From positions 2,542,001-2,606,000 of the forward strand of contig CP079215.1 in assembly GCA_019316985.1 (NCBI GenBank): a stretch of DNA of 64,000 bases, read 5' to 3'. The notes below the pieces were generated by a model. It saw nothing but the letters and a program-made list of their open reading frames with translations, ran no database searches and had not been told where the DNA came from. The stretch's first letter is position 1; every line of letters begins with the position of its first letter. The translations under genes and the position numbers were made by a program. Shown here piece after piece: positions 18,483 through 28,808 of this stretch. This DNA comes from Paraniabella defluvii. Lineage in GTDB: Bacteria; Bacteroidota; Bacteroidia; Chitinophagales; Chitinophagaceae.

Positions 18483-18929
18483 ATGAAAAAACAATACATC
18501 TTCCTCAACCGCATCGCCATCACTTATAAAGGCAACCCTTTAAAAGTACCACCGCTACAGGTAATCAAAGATTTCTTTACCTATGCCCAACCAGCAGAAC
18601 ATTTAAAAGCCTTTGATGAATTTTGCCTGGCTGCGCTCAGCGGTCAATATAGCTGGCGTAGAGGCAGTCCGGGCAATGCGCTGTATTATAGCGAGCAGCT
18701 GGAGCTATTGATAGAAGCCGCTTACCTGTTGTATCAGGAGTCTCAACGCAAGGATAAGCTAGATACGGTATTAATAGAAACGTTGCAATCCTTTTTCAAT
18801 TATGCGTCATTAGCGAAATGGAAAAAACGGCATCATGCTTTTACCTATGCTGCCCTTTCTAAAAGTTCAGTGGCCGACGAGTTGTCTGCCGTAACTATAT
18901 TCAGGCACATCGATTTTCTTAAAAGCTGA
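18483..18929 (+). CDS. Hypothetical protein, mostly helical
   Basis: 148 residues, no signal peptide or membrane segment, predicted mainly alpha-helical with many Tyr, Leu and Lys (for example EQLELLIEAAYLLYQESQRK). Family not recognised. It stands alone after a repeat-rich accessory stretch and before a minus-strand outer-membrane gene. Its good codon structure and clean length suggest a real gene; a mobile-element origin is possible from context only. Confidence 0.6.
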   Translation: MKKQYIFLNRIAITYKGNPLKVPPLQVIKDFFTYAQPAEHLKAFDEFCLAALSGQYSWRRGSPGNALYYSEQLELLIEAAYLLYQESQRKDKLDTVLIETLQSFFNYASLAKWKKRHHAFTYAALSKSSVADELSAVTIFRHIDFLKS

Positions 18930-18963
18930 TAATGCACGCTGCAACGATTGCGTTAACTGGCGA

Positions 18964-19636
18964 TTAAAAATTCTTAGAAATACCTATGCTGGCAGTTTTT
19001 CCAAAAGAAAGGCCAAAAGAGCTGGGCTTTTTATCACTATCTTTTTGTCCATATTTTTGATACTCTATGCCGCCGATGGATAGGTTAAGTCCAAAGTTCT
19101 TTTTAACATTGATGAAGACCGCAGGGAAGAATCTAAACCGTACACCACTAAAAGAGGTTTCGTGCGTGGTTAGTTGGGTTAAGGCTCCCGGGAAGTTTTC
19201 GGGATAGGTAGTTTTCGTACCCAAATCTCTGTTCCCGCTCATATAAAGGCCTTCCAACTGACCAAATACGGAAAAAATATCTGATAGTTTTTCTGTGTAC
19301 CTTAAAAAGGTCCCATAACCCAATCTTTTCCTTTGGATGTTGTTTCAAAGGCCATATATCCAACACCCGCGTAGTCAACATTGCTTACATTTTCGTACTT
19401 GCTTGATATAACGAAAGCGTAGCTCCCGCTGTTAGCTTTTCGCTAAATTGGTAGCCCACGTATGGAGACAGTTCACTCGAACGACTTGTTCCATTGGTTT
19501 CAGAAGAGGTGGCCAGAATTAATATGTTATCGTTTTTCTTAAACTCAACATTTCCACCTACTAAAACAGTTCCTTTTTGAGCAAAGCTCATAGTACTAAT
19601 AATGACACTTGCGGTCAGCAATAAAATTTTTTTCAT
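18964..19636 (-). CDS. Outer-membrane beta-barrel protein (frameshifted)
   Basis: Signal peptide MKKILLLTASVIISTMSFAQ followed by alternating beta strands (TVLVGGNVEFKKND, SELSPYVGYQFSEKLTAGA, DIFSVFGQLEGLYMSGN) and a C-terminal strand ending in phenylalanine (GISKNF), as outer-membrane barrels require. Shifts between about 19320 and 19395 break it in two or three pieces; the repaired join reads VDYAGVGYMAFETTSKGKDW. About 224 residues, porin-like family of small Bacteroidota barrels. Cargo unknown. Confidence 0.8.
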
Positions 19637-19987
19637 AACCTGTTAGTTTGATTTGCTGCGCAAGATAAGTAAATTGATAGTTTACCAAGCAAACAACCGT
19701 ATGAAACTGTGGATGCATTGATGATCACTTTGCAGCGATTATTAATCTCGCAGGGATGGGATCATTATAGAAATATGTCAAAGAGTATTTGGAGAAACCC
19801 TGAAAGCCCGCCTGACCATTCGGGCAGGGGTGACATGCTTTTATTCAGAAAAAATGTTTGCTCAAATAACCGGTTTGGCATAAATTTAAATGGGAATACT
19901 ATTGTTAAGCCAGCCTTTAAATTCAACTAAAAAGCGAACACTATCATTTCCTTATCTGGCAATTGAAAAACTATAAAATACAATCAC
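19637..19987. other. Intergenic, no convincing gene
   Basis: 351 bp. Holds the upstream region of the barrel gene and a small hairpin GCCCG/CGGGC near 19806-19825 within text that looks repeat-like. No protein frame with family character. Confidence 0.35.
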
Positions 19988-20377
19988 ATGAAATTATCTG
20001 AACTGAAAACCGGCGACTGGATTTTACTAAACGACAACGGCGTTGAAAGGGAAGGCACTGTTTTACGCGTGAGCAACGAAGACAATAAAGTGTGTGTTGA
20101 TAATGGTATACAGGAGTTTTGGTACGAACTCGAGGATATTAAACCGCTCCCGCTCAACGAACAGCAGCTACTTAACCTGGGTTTTGAAAAATTGCAGTCA
20201 GAAAATGGGGCGAAATACGGTAAAGGAGCTTTTAGAGTGCATGTTCCTTCCGAAACTGACTTTTCGAAGGTGGAAGCCTGGTACCGGGAAGACAGGCGAT
20301 TTTTCGACCACCCTATGTATGTACACCAGCTGCAAAACATTCACCTGGATATGACCAAAGTACAGTTAGATGCCTGA
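19988..20377 (+). CDS. Conserved Bacteroidota hypothetical protein
   Basis: 129 residues. The pattern LKTGDWILLNDNG...VDNGIQEFWYELEDIKPLPL NEQQLLNLGF, split by a variable region and ending with HQLQNIHLDMTKVQL, matches the small Bacteroidota proteins often seen in prophages and accessory islands (N-terminal SH3-like barrel, C-terminal 'HQLQN' helix). Function unknown. It stands alone with no clear operon partner. Confidence 0.7.
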   Translation: MKLSELKTGDWILLNDNGVEREGTVLRVSNEDNKVCVDNGIQEFWYELEDIKPLPLNEQQLLNLGFEKLQSENGAKYGKGAFRVHVPSETDFSKVEAWYREDRRFFDHPMYVHQLQNIHLDMTKVQLDA

Positions 20378-20477
20378 TTATCAACAGGTAAATTAAAAAT
20401 ATTGGGTGATAACAGGACGAAGTTCCTGTAAACTCATCAATTGATCAACTTTTTTATTACTTTGCGCAAGCGAATTG

Positions 20478-20512
20478 CCTGTTCTGAAATTTCTCGGAAC
20501 AGGTTTTTTTTT
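20478..20512 (+). terminator. Hairpin with T-run upstream of infA
   Basis: CCTGTTC (20478-20484) pairs with GAACAGG (20497-20503), followed by nine T. It ends the 19988-20377 transcript or, if a transcript starts just upstream near 20470 (TTACTTTG box at 20457-20464), acts as an attenuator ahead of infA. Confidence 0.65.
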
Positions 20513-20528
20513 ATTAACAGAATCTCCG

Positions 20529-20536
20529 TATCTTTG
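20529..20536 (+). promoter_or_regulatory. -7 box of the infA/alpha operon promoter
   Basis: TATCTTTG exactly fits TAnnTTTG; transcription would begin only about 10 bp before the infA start codon. The -33 region is a T-run without a clean TTTG. Confidence 0.5.
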
Positions 20537-20552
20537 CACCCCTAAAATTTTT

Positions 20553-20774
20553 ATGGCGAAACAACCCTTAATAAAGCAAGACGGAGTCATTTTGGAAGCC
20601 TTGTCCAACGCAATGTTCAGGGTAAAACTGGATAATGGGCATGAAATTTTAGCAACCATTTCAGGAAAAATGAGGATGCACTACATCCGTATTTTACCTG
20701 GTGACAAAGTAGGATTAGAAATGTCGCCTTACGATTTAACCCGCGGGCGCATCAATTTTAGGTATAAAAATTAA
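20553..20774 (+). CDS. infA: Translation initiation factor IF-1
   Basis: 73 residues from ATG 20553 ([11 protein letters not shown]), an S1/OB-fold protein with [25 protein letters not shown]-like [17 protein letters not shown] and the end [10 protein letters not shown]. It binds the A site of the 30S subunit during initiation. An in-frame extension upstream to 20475 runs through the terminator and promoter and is rejected. First gene of the alpha operon. Confidence 0.97.
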   Translation: MAKQPLIKQDGVILEALSNAMFRVKLDNGHEILATISGKMRMHYIRILPGDKVGLEMSPYDLTRGRINFRYKN

Positions 20775-20799
20775 GCTTCAGATCTTAAAAACAAACAAG

Positions 20800-20916
20800 A
20801 TGAGAGTAAGAGCATCCATAAAAAAACGCAGCGCGGATTGCAAAATTGTACGCCGTAAAGGAAAGCTGTATATCATTAACAAAAAGAATCCTCGCTTCAA
20901 GCAAAGACAAGGATAA
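20800..20916 (+). CDS. rpmJ: Ribosomal protein bL36
   Basis: 38 residues: [20 protein letters not shown] and on to NPRFKQRQG. The zinc-type spacing is only partly kept (single Cys), as in the Bacteroidota form. It lies 25 bp after infA, the usual place. Confidence 0.96.
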   Translation: MRVRASIKKRSADCKIVRRKGKLYIINKKNPRFKQRQG

Positions 20917-21023
20917 GAAGAAGTTCAAGGTTTAAGGTTCAAAAGTTTAGTGTTATTAACTGCGATTCTTAAGCCAAGTAGTTAGAACATTGAACGTTAA
21001 ACATAAAATAACAAGTAAAAATT

Positions 21024-21404
21024 ATGGCACGTATTGCCGGTGTAGACTTACCAAAAAATAAAAGGGGCGAAATAGGTTTGACCTATATCTACGGAATTGG
21101 CCCTTCTACGGCTAAATATATTCTGGATAAGAATAACATTGACCGTAACAAAAAAGTAAATGACTGGAACGATGAGGACCTTAACGCTATTCGTACCACC
21201 ATTACTGAAGAGCTGAAAGTAGAAGGACAACTGCGTAGCGAAACTCAAATGAACATCAAACGTTTATTGGATATCGCTTGCTACCGTGGTCTTCGTCACA
21301 GAAAAGGTTTACCAGTTCGTGGTCAGCGCACAAAAACTAACAGCCGTACTCGTAAAGGTAAACGTAAGACAGTTGCCGGTAAGAAGAAAGCTGCTAAGAA
21401 ATAA
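21024..21404 (+). CDS. rpsM: Ribosomal protein uS13
   Basis: 126 residues, intact. [31 protein letters not shown] and the basic C-terminal tail [18 protein letters not shown] are the uS13 hallmarks. It is part of the 30S head and contacts the P-site tRNA and 50S bridge. Standard position after rpmJ. Confidence 0.98.
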   Translation: MARIAGVDLPKNKRGEIGLTYIYGIGPSTAKYILDKNNIDRNKKVNDWNDEDLNAIRTTITEELKVEGQLRSETQMNIKRLLDIACYRGLRHRKGLPVRGQRTKTNSRTRKGKRKTVAGKKKAAKK

Positions 21405-21616
21405 TTAGTTAGTGAGTTAACAAGTTGATGAGTTGACAAGGTTGGTTATACCTGCTTTGTGAACCCTTCAACTTGTTGGCTTTTTCTACTATACAGGGCT
21501 TCATATTTACTCAACCTTTCCGGATCGCACCGGGGCCCGCAGGAGGATAGGTTTGAGGTTTTGTTTCGAAGATCGAAATAGAATTATTATTTAATTTAAA
21601 GATTACCTCAGTTCTC

Positions 21617-22017
21617 ATGGCAAAAGCACAATTAAGCGCGAAAGCCGCCGCAAAGAAAAGGATCGTAAAGTAGATGCCTTCGGCGATGCACACATTTCCG
21701 CAACATTCAACAACATCATCATCAGCCTTACCAACAAAACAGGCCAGGTTATTTCCTGGAGCAGTGCAGGTAAAATGGGCTTCCGCGGTTCTAAAAAGAA
21801 CACTCCATACGCGGCTCAGATGGCTGCTGCAGACGCTGCGAAAGTAGCTTTGGATGCAGGTTTGAAAAGAGTAGACGTTTACGTTAAAGGTCCTGGCTCT
21901 GGTAGAGAAGGTGCTATCCGTTCTTTATCCCAGTCTGGTATTGAGATCGTTACTATTAAAGATGTAACGCCGCTTCCACACAACGGATGCCGTCCTCCAA
22001 AGAAGAGAAGAGTTTAA
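21617..22017 (+). CDS. rpsK: Ribosomal protein uS11 (one frameshift)
   Basis: About 133 residues from ATG 21617 ([15 protein letters not shown]). The frame breaks near 21655-21668, then continues as [37 protein letters not shown] and the end [11 protein letters not shown], all typical uS11. uS11 is essential and normally single copy, so the break must be a sequence error. It forms part of the 30S platform. Confidence 0.95.
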
Positions 22018-22199
22018 TTTTTGTGTACGATGTAAGATGTGCAGGGTACGTTTTCACATACATCAGATATCTTACATCGTACATCCATATTTTTGAGCCA
22101 TTTCGGTTTCATTTTTAAAAAGGGTACGCAATTAATTTTTACAAAGCTTTTTATCGATTGTAGTACCGGTTTCTAAAAAAGCTTAAATGAAAGTATATT

Positions 22200-22805
22200 A
22201 TGGCACGTTACAATGGTCCTAAGACCAAAATCTCCCGTATTTTCGGGGAGCCTATTTTAGGTAATGGTAAATGGTTGGGTAAAAACAGTAACCCTCCCGG
22301 TCAGCACGGCGAAAAACGCAAACGTAAAACTTTAGGTGAATACGCTTTGCAGTTGCGCGAAAAACAAAAAGCTAAATACACTTATGGTGTTTTAGAGAAG
22401 CAATTCCGCAAAACTTACGAAGAAGCAAACCGTCGTAAAGGTGTAACCGGTGAAAACCTTATCAAATTACTTGAGTCTCGTTTAGACAACACTGTATTCC
22501 GTATGGGCATTGCGCCTAGCCGCCCTGCAGCACGCCAGTTGGTGAGCCACAAGCACATCGAAGTAAATGGCGAAGTAGTGAACATCCCTAGCTATTTATT
22601 GAAAGCTGGTGATATCATTACTATTAAGGAAAGCAGCAGAAGCCGCACTTCTATCACTAGCGTGGTTACCGCAAAAAATCCTAAATACAGCTGGTTAGAT
22701 TTTAACGAAACTACTCTTACCGGTACTTTCATCACTTACCCTGAAAGGGAAAGCGTTCCTGAGAACATTAAGGAACAACTGATTGTTGAATTGTACAATA
22801 AGTAA
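22200..22805 (+). CDS. rpsD: Ribosomal protein uS4
   Basis: 201 residues, intact. Begins [13 protein letters not shown]; includes [16 protein letters not shown], the S4 domain [20 protein letters not shown] with [14 protein letters not shown], and the usual C-terminal end. It is a primary 16S rRNA-binding assembly protein and in many bacteria the feedback repressor of the alpha operon; that regulation is not shown here. Confidence 0.98.
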   Translation: MARYNGPKTKISRIFGEPILGNGKWLGKNSNPPGQHGEKRKRKTLGEYALQLREKQKAKYTYGVLEKQFRKTYEEANRRKGVTGENLIKLLESRLDNTVFRMGIAPSRPAARQLVSHKHIEVNGEVVNIPSYLLKAGDIITIKESSRSRTSITSVVTAKNPKYSWLDFNETTLTGTFITYPERESVPENIKEQLIVELYNK

Positions 22806-22881
22806 TAATAGTTCATGGTTTATGGTTTATAGTTAATACAACTATCAATCTTAAATCTAAAATCTTAAATCTAAAATAGGT

Positions 22882-23883
22882 ATGGCAATTTTAAATTTTC
22901 AGCAGCCGGATAAAATCATCCTGCAAAAAGCTTCTGATTTTGAAGCCCAGTTTGAGTTTGCACCTTTGGAGCCAGGTTATGGCGTAACCATCGGTAATGC
23001 ACTGCGCAGGGTTTTATTGAGCTCTTTGGAGGGATATGCTATTTCGGCTATTAAAATAGAAGGTGTTGACCACGAATTTGCTACCATCAAAGGTATCAGC
23101 GAAGACCTGGTTGAAATCATCCTGAACTTAAAACAAGTTCGTTTTAAGAAACTGGTTGATCATGAAGTAGCTAACGAGAAGATTTCATTGTCAGTTAAAA
23201 ATCAGGCACAGTTTACTGCCGGTATGATCGCAGACGGCACCCAGTCGTTCCAGATCATGAACCCCGAGCTGGTAATCTGTACTTTAGATTCTTCTGCTAA
23301 ACTGGACATCGAATTAACTATCGGCAAAGGCCGTGGTTATGTGCCTGCAGAAGAAAATGCAGTGAAAGATGCACCGGTTGGTTTAATTCCTATCGACTCT
23401 ATTTACACTCCTATTAAGAATGTAAAATACAGCATCGAAAATACCCGTGTGGAGCAACGTACTGACTATGAAAAATTAGTTATGGAAGTTGTTACAGATG
23501 GTACGATCCATCCTGAAGATGCGGTGAAGCAAGCAAGCCGTATTCTTATTCAGCACCTGATGATCATCACTGATGAGAACATCACTTTCGATAATAAAGA
23601 AGAGAAGAAAGAAGATTTAGTGGATGAGAATACATTGCAATTACGCAAAGTGTTGAAAACTCCGTTAGAAGACCTGGATCTTTCTGTACGTGCCTTCAAC
23701 TGTCTGAAAGCTGCTAAGATCAATTCTTTGAGCGAACTGGTACAGTACGAGCAGGAAGACCTGATGAAGTTCAGAAACTTCGGTCAGAAATCGCTTTCTG
23801 AAATCGAACAGGTATTAAACGAAAGAGGTCTTGGTTTTGGAATGGACCTTCAGAAGTTAGGTATCGATAAAGACGATTATTAA
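22882..23883 (+). CDS. rpoA: RNA polymerase alpha subunit
   Basis: 333 residues, intact. The N-terminal dimerisation domain shows [20 protein letters not shown] and KGRGYVPAE; the C-terminal DNA-binding domain shows [19 protein letters not shown] and [13 protein letters not shown]. Standard position between rpsD and rplQ. Confidence 0.98.
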   Translation: MAILNFQQPDKIILQKASDFEAQFEFAPLEPGYGVTIGNALRRVLLSSLEGYAISAIKIEGVDHEFATIKGISEDLVEIILNLKQVRFKKLVDHEVANEKISLSVKNQAQFTAGMIADGTQSFQIMNPELVICTLDSSAKLDIELTIGKGRGYVPAEENAVKDAPVGLIPIDSIYTPIKNVKYSIENTRVEQRTDYEKLVMEVVTDGTIHPEDAVKQASRILIQHLMIITDENITFDNKEEKKEDLVDENTLQLRKVLKTPLEDLDLSVRAFNCLKAAKINSLSELVQYEQEDLMKFRNFGQKSLSEIEQVLNERGLGFGMDLQKLGIDKDDY

Positions 23884-24028
23884 TTTTTAATTAGCTAATT
23901 GGCCCTGTGCTGATTAGCTAATTTGTTTTTACAATAGTAAGCTGCAATTCCCTGACTACGGTGCAGCTGAATTTATTAACCGGTGGGATGTTCAACTTTA
24001 AACATCAAACCTTAAACAGTAACAAGTC

Positions 24029-24631
24029 ATGCGTCACGGAGACAAAATCAAAAATTTAAGCCGCACTAAAGCGCACAGAGAAGCACTATTGGCCAATCTT
24101 TCCTCTCAATTAATTGAGCACAAACGTATCGTAACTACTTTAGCTAAAGCAAAAGCATTGCGTGTATTTGTAGAGCCTTTGATCACTAAAAGTAAAGAGA
24201 ACACCACACACCAACGTCGTATTGTTTTCAGTCACTTACAGGATAAAGAAGCGGTTAAAGAATTGTTCGACAATGTAGCTCCAAAAGTAGGTGGTCGTCC
24301 TGGTGGTTACACCCGTATCATTAAGTTAGGCATTCGTCCTGGTGATGCTGCTGAAAAAGCGATGATCGAATTAGTAGATTTCAACGAGATTTACGGAAAA
24401 GGCGCCGGCGAAGAAAAAACTGCTGCTAAGAAAACACGTCGTCGTGGTGGTAGCGGTAAAAAATCTGCAGCTGCTCCAAAGTCTGAAGAGGCAACAGAAA
24501 TTGCTTTAGCAGAGAAAGAAGAAGTAGCATTGGAAGCAGAAACAGCTAAAGCTGATGATACAGCTGCTGTAACTGAAGCTCCTGCTCAGGAAGAAACAAA
24601 AGGAGAAGGTAACGAAGAAGCGAAAGCTTAA
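24029..24631 (+). CDS. rplQ: Ribosomal protein bL17 with long acidic tail
   Basis: 200 residues. The first ~115 are canonical bL17 ([39 protein letters not shown]). After residue ~125 follows a basic hinge ([12 protein letters not shown]) and then about 60 residues rich in Ala and Glu, a Bacteroidota-type extension absent from E. coli bL17 (127 residues). The tail is likely disordered. Last gene of the operon, ended by a strong terminator. Confidence 0.97.
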   Translation: MRHGDKIKNLSRTKAHREALLANLSSQLIEHKRIVTTLAKAKALRVFVEPLITKSKENTTHQRRIVFSHLQDKEAVKELFDNVAPKVGGRPGGYTRIIKLGIRPGDAAEKAMIELVDFNEIYGKGAGEEKTAAKKTRRRGGSGKKSAAAPKSEEATEIALAEKEEVALEAETAKADDTAAVTEAPAQEETKGEGNEEAKA

Positions 24632-24653
24632 TCTTCCTTATTTATAAGTTTAG

Positions 24654-24690
24654 TGCCCCGTATCGATATCATCGGTACGGGGCATTTTTT
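24654..24690 (+). terminator. Terminator of the alpha operon
   Basis: TGCCCCGTA (24654-24662) pairs with TACGGGGCA (24676-24684), with an inner CGAT/ATCG continuation, followed by six T. Confidence 0.85.
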
Positions 24691-24844
24691 ATTCTAGTGC
24701 GCAGGTTGATTAGTTTTTAATATCAAAATTGTTTGATTAAGTCAAGATGATTATAAAACGGATCGGATCTGTGACGAAGCTTCGGGAACAGACTGGATTA
24801 GTACCAATTGGCTAAATAATATTTATCCAGCAAAATAGACTGCA

Positions 24845-25086
24845 ATGGATGTAAAGGAGTTAAGAAAGAGATTGAAGATATGAAGATCCCACATAGATGG
24901 AATGCTATCAATGAGGGATTAAAAATAGATGCGTTAATACTCTACAAAAATTACAGGTATTGAGAGTTTTTTTATTATCGCGAAAGAGGAGATAGGCTTG
25001 GTCACAGGCTATTTGAAACGGAGAACGAAGCCTGCATATATTTGTTGGATAAGATTAGATTTCAGCTGGATCTTTTAAAAAGATAA
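24845..25086 (+). pseudogene. Immunity-protein-like small gene, one frameshift and an in-frame TGA
   Basis: Reading by hand from ATG 24845, and restoring one T near 24875, gives 80 codons: MDVKELRKRLEDMKIPHRWN, AINEGLKIDALILYKNYRY, a TGA (24961-24963), EFFYYRERGDRLGHRLFETE and NEACIYLLDKIRFQLDLLKR. The end resembles the WEVYYSERG...FDSEDEACEYF pattern of small bacterial immunity-like proteins, in which the residue before EVYY is Trp. So TGA most likely stands for TGG. It could be a true nonsense mutation or a base-call error. Neighbours (alpha operon, efflux operon) offer no toxin partner. Confidence 0.5.
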
Positions 25087-25105
25087 AGATACGCTACATT
25101 ACTAT

Positions 25106-25138
25106 AAAAAAAAAGGAGCCCGAAGACTCCTCTTTTTT
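25106..25138. terminator. Bidirectional A/T-flanked hairpin
   Basis: A-run, AGGAG, 8-nt loop, CTCCT, then T-run with one bulged C. It lies between the immunity-like gene (+) and the 3' end of the RND operon (-) and can serve both. Confidence 0.6.
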
Positions 25139-25158
25139 ATGTAGTGATTAATGGTTAA

Positions 25159-28100
25159 CTAGAACCAGCTTCCGATAAAAGCTTCGTTGACGGTTGGGTT
25201 ATTTCTCAGTCTTTGTCTTCTTTTCCTCACCACTTTTTTATGAATGTAAGCTTCCCTTATCATTAAAGCCATGAACAGGAAAATCAATGGTGGTATAGAC
25301 AGGAAGGAGATCCATTTTCCACCATACCTTTTTCTCATTGGCCTTCTTAATCTTTGATACATGAGGTACATACTAGGTACGATGATCAGGGTCATAAAGA
25401 AGGCAAAGATCAAACCGAATATAATGGTCCATGATAACGGCTTCCAGAAGGTTACATTATCTCCCCGAAGAAGATTCTCGGGTTTAATTCGGAGAATAAG
25501 GTAACGAAATTAATATTAAACCCTATTGCCAGGGGAATCAATGCAAGAATGGCTGCCATTGCGGTAAGCAATACCGGGATGATACGGGTTTTACCTGCTT
25601 CAACTACTGCATCGTGGAGTTTATAACCCCTGCCATGCAGTTCATCGGCAAATTCAATAACCAATATCCCGTTCTTAATTACAATACCCGCTAAACCTAA
25701 AATACCTACACCGGTCATTACTACCGATACATCCATTCCTGTTAAAACAAAACCTATGATCACACCGATGATACTGAATACAATTTCAGTAAGAATGATC
25801 ACTGATTTACCGATAGATAAGAACTGCCATACCAGGATCGTAAGAATTAACAGTAATGCAATTACAAGTGCTTTACCCAGGAATGCCCCGGTTTCAGCCT
25901 GCTGTTCGCCCTCACCGGTTTGTTTGATAGTAACATCGTCTGAAACTGCTTTAAACCCCGCAATATAATTTTTGATCTTTGCATTCACCTCGTTAGGGTT
26001 TGCATCACTCAGTACATTGCTTATCAGCGAAATGGTACGCTTTTGGTTTTTGCGTTTTACACTTCCCAGCGTATTGGTGTAGTCTACATTTACCAAAGAA
26101 ATGATAGGTACGCTTTTAACCTGGCCCGTAGCCATATCCCTAAACGTAACATTCATATTTAGCAGGTCCCCAGTTTTTTGCGTTGTACTTCGTTACTGCG
26201 CACCTGGATCTTGTATTCATCCTCCCCGTCTTTGATTTTGCTGGCTTCAAAGCCAAACAATGCAGTTCTGATCTGTTGACCGATCTGTGCCGATGAAACA
26301 CCTTCTATCAAGGCACGTTCGCGATTTACTGTTAGCGCAATTTCAGGGCTTTTCAGGTCCACATCCATTTTAAGCTCCTCAACACCTTCCACATGTATGC
26401 TGTCCAGGTAGTTTTTTAATGCTACTGCAGTAGGGATCAGGTTATCGAAGTTTTCACTGGCTACCTCGATATTAACAGGTGGATCTGTGGGAGGGCCATT
26501 CTGCTCCTGTTCTACAGAAATCTCGGCTCCCGGAATACCTTTGATATTTTTACGGATACTGTCGAGGTATGGCGCTGTGCTTTTACCGTGCCGCTTCTCG
26601 TATTCCACAAAGGAAACCTGTATACGACCTAATTCACTTCTTGTACTTCTGTCCCCGCTTGATGGATCGGCGGCGCCTACTGCTACGTTTGAAATAACGC
26701 TTTCTACAATCGGATTCGTTTTTTTCTGGGCATGATCAATCCCAAGAGAGCTGTTCACCTTTGCCTCCAGGTTTCTAACGATGGAATCAGTATACTCAAC
26801 ATCAGTACCTGTCGGCAACTTTAAATAAACATAAATGAAATTAGGTTCAGAGCTGGGAAAGAAAACCACCTTAGTGTGCCCTACGGCTGTTGATACTCGA
26901 ATAAGAATAGTGAGAATATAAATAAACCTACGGCTCCTAAAACCAGCCATACCGGTCTCCAGCCTTTTACAGCCCATTTCAAAAGATTCTCATAGTGGCT
27001 CATGATCCAGGGTAATGCACGGTTTTGGAAACCATGTATCCAGGCATCCAGCAAATAGGCATTAAATATCATCAGCAGTGCCATGAAAAGGGATAGGTTG
27101 CCAAAGAAGAAAGCCATATTGCCTTTAGGTAAGAAAAAGCCCCACAGGTCTAGCAATACTCCTGCAATCACAAGCACCCTGAAGGTTGTTGTTTTAAATA
27201 CGGCCGATTTTTTTGCTTTAAATTCACCTTCGGTATGGTTCATAAAATCCACCGCGAATACCGGGTTCATCACAAATGCTACAATCAAAGAAGCGGATAG
27301 GGTAAAGATCAGCATCAATGGCAGGTATACCATGAACTTACCAATGATACCCGGCCAAAACAATAACGGCACAAACGGCGCTAATGTGGTTAAGGTTCCG
27401 GCCAATACAGGAACAAATACTTCACCCGCAGCCTCAATCGCGGCATTTTCAGAGCTTATTTTCCCTCGTCCCTCCACAAAAATCCGGTGTGTATTTTCTA
27501 TCACCACTATAGCATCATCTACGATAATCCCTAAGCCAAACAACAGCGCAAATAGTACCATGAAGTTAAGCGTAATACTACCGCCTATTACTATTTCTCC
27601 CAACGGCAGGAATATGAAGGCTACGAACATACTTAAAGGCACACTTAATGCCACAAAGAAGGCATTGGTTATACCCATGAAGAACATCAGAATAATCAGT
27701 ACCAGCACAAAGCCAATAACAATTGAGTTAATCAGATCATTGAAAGATGTTTTTGTATTAATGCTCTGGTCTCCGGTTACAACTACATTCAGGTCTTTAG
27801 GAAATTCATTAGCTTTCAGCTCGTCACTGATGGCTCTCACCGCATCGCTTGTTTCAATGAGGTTTTCACCACTTCGCTTTACAATATTTAATGTAATTAC
27901 GTTTTTACCATCTAAACGCGCATAGCTGTCGGTTTCTTTAACGGTATCTTTTATTTGAGCAATATCTTTTAAATAAATGGGATTGCCCGAAGTGTTCCTT
28001 AAAACGATTCGTTCAATATCTGCAACTGTTTTTAACTGCCCTTTCAGCTGCAGATTCCGGCGCATATTGCCCACTTCCAGTTGCCCTCCACTAATATCCA

Positions 28101-28772
28101 TATTCTCGTAGGCTATGGCATTGGAGATATCGTTGAAAGTAATGCCCGCCGCCTGAGCCAGATTATTGTCAACATTTACCTGGAATTCTCTTTCGGGCGC
28201 GCCCACCAAATCAACACGGCTTATCTGCGAAAGCTCTTCTATTTTATCCTGCAACCTGTCGGCATAAGTTTTCAACCTTACCTTATCGTAGTCACCGCTA
28301 AGATTCAAATACATAATGGGTTGCTCAGATAAGCTTACTTCCAGCGCCGTTGGCTCCTGTGTCAGGTCGTTGGGTAAATCCTGCTTAGCCTTGTCAATCG
28401 CATCCTTTACTTTTTGCAGCGCGATATCCACCTTTACATCTGTTGCAAATTCTATGGATATTGCTGAATAATCCTGAAATGAACTACTGGAAACCTTAGT
28501 GATCTTAGCCCCGGTAATACCTTTTATTTGCTTTTCTATAGGCTGTGTAACGAGGTTCTCCATATCCTTTGGAGAGTTACCAACATAGATAGTTGATACG
28601 TATATCTGTGGGAATACTACATCAGGAAAACTTTCTTTGGGGGTAGTAACAAAGATCTGTACCCCATTATAGACACAACAAGTATTAACAAGTACACAAA
28701 GGTCTTGTTTTTTACAGCCCATGTTGTTACAGGAACCCTGCATGTAGCCCTTTAAATTTTTATTAAACTCAT
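25159..28772 (-). CDS. RND (HAE1) efflux permease, frameshifted
   Basis: About 1200 residues read across at least five shifts (near 28760, 28730, 28660, 26890, 26157 and 25440). It has the AcrB-type plan: N-terminal membrane helix, porter domain (PKESFPDVVFPQIYVSTIY), transmembrane block with the proton-relay Asp pair in LGIIVDDAIVVIENTHR, a second porter domain, then GLAGIVIKNGILVIEFADEL and the last helices. Proton-driven inner-membrane pump for drugs or other toxic molecules. The start ATG 28772 joins the frame if an A is restored in AAAAA. Last gene of a tetR-tolC-adaptor-pump operon; the last ~40 residues form an unusual basic tail. Confidence 0.9.
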
Positions 28773-28808
28773 ATAACTATTTTATAGAGGAAGTGCTTAA
28801 TTTTTGTT

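Noticed and set aside
24961..24963. UGA read as tryptophan (alternative code)
   Set aside because: All other genes use TGA as stop (for example the AsmA-like stop at 63938-63940) and TGG for Trp.
27083..27925. 280-codon open frame antisense to the RND pump
   Set aside because: Composition follows from the pump's codons; the pump frame shows clear family motifs.
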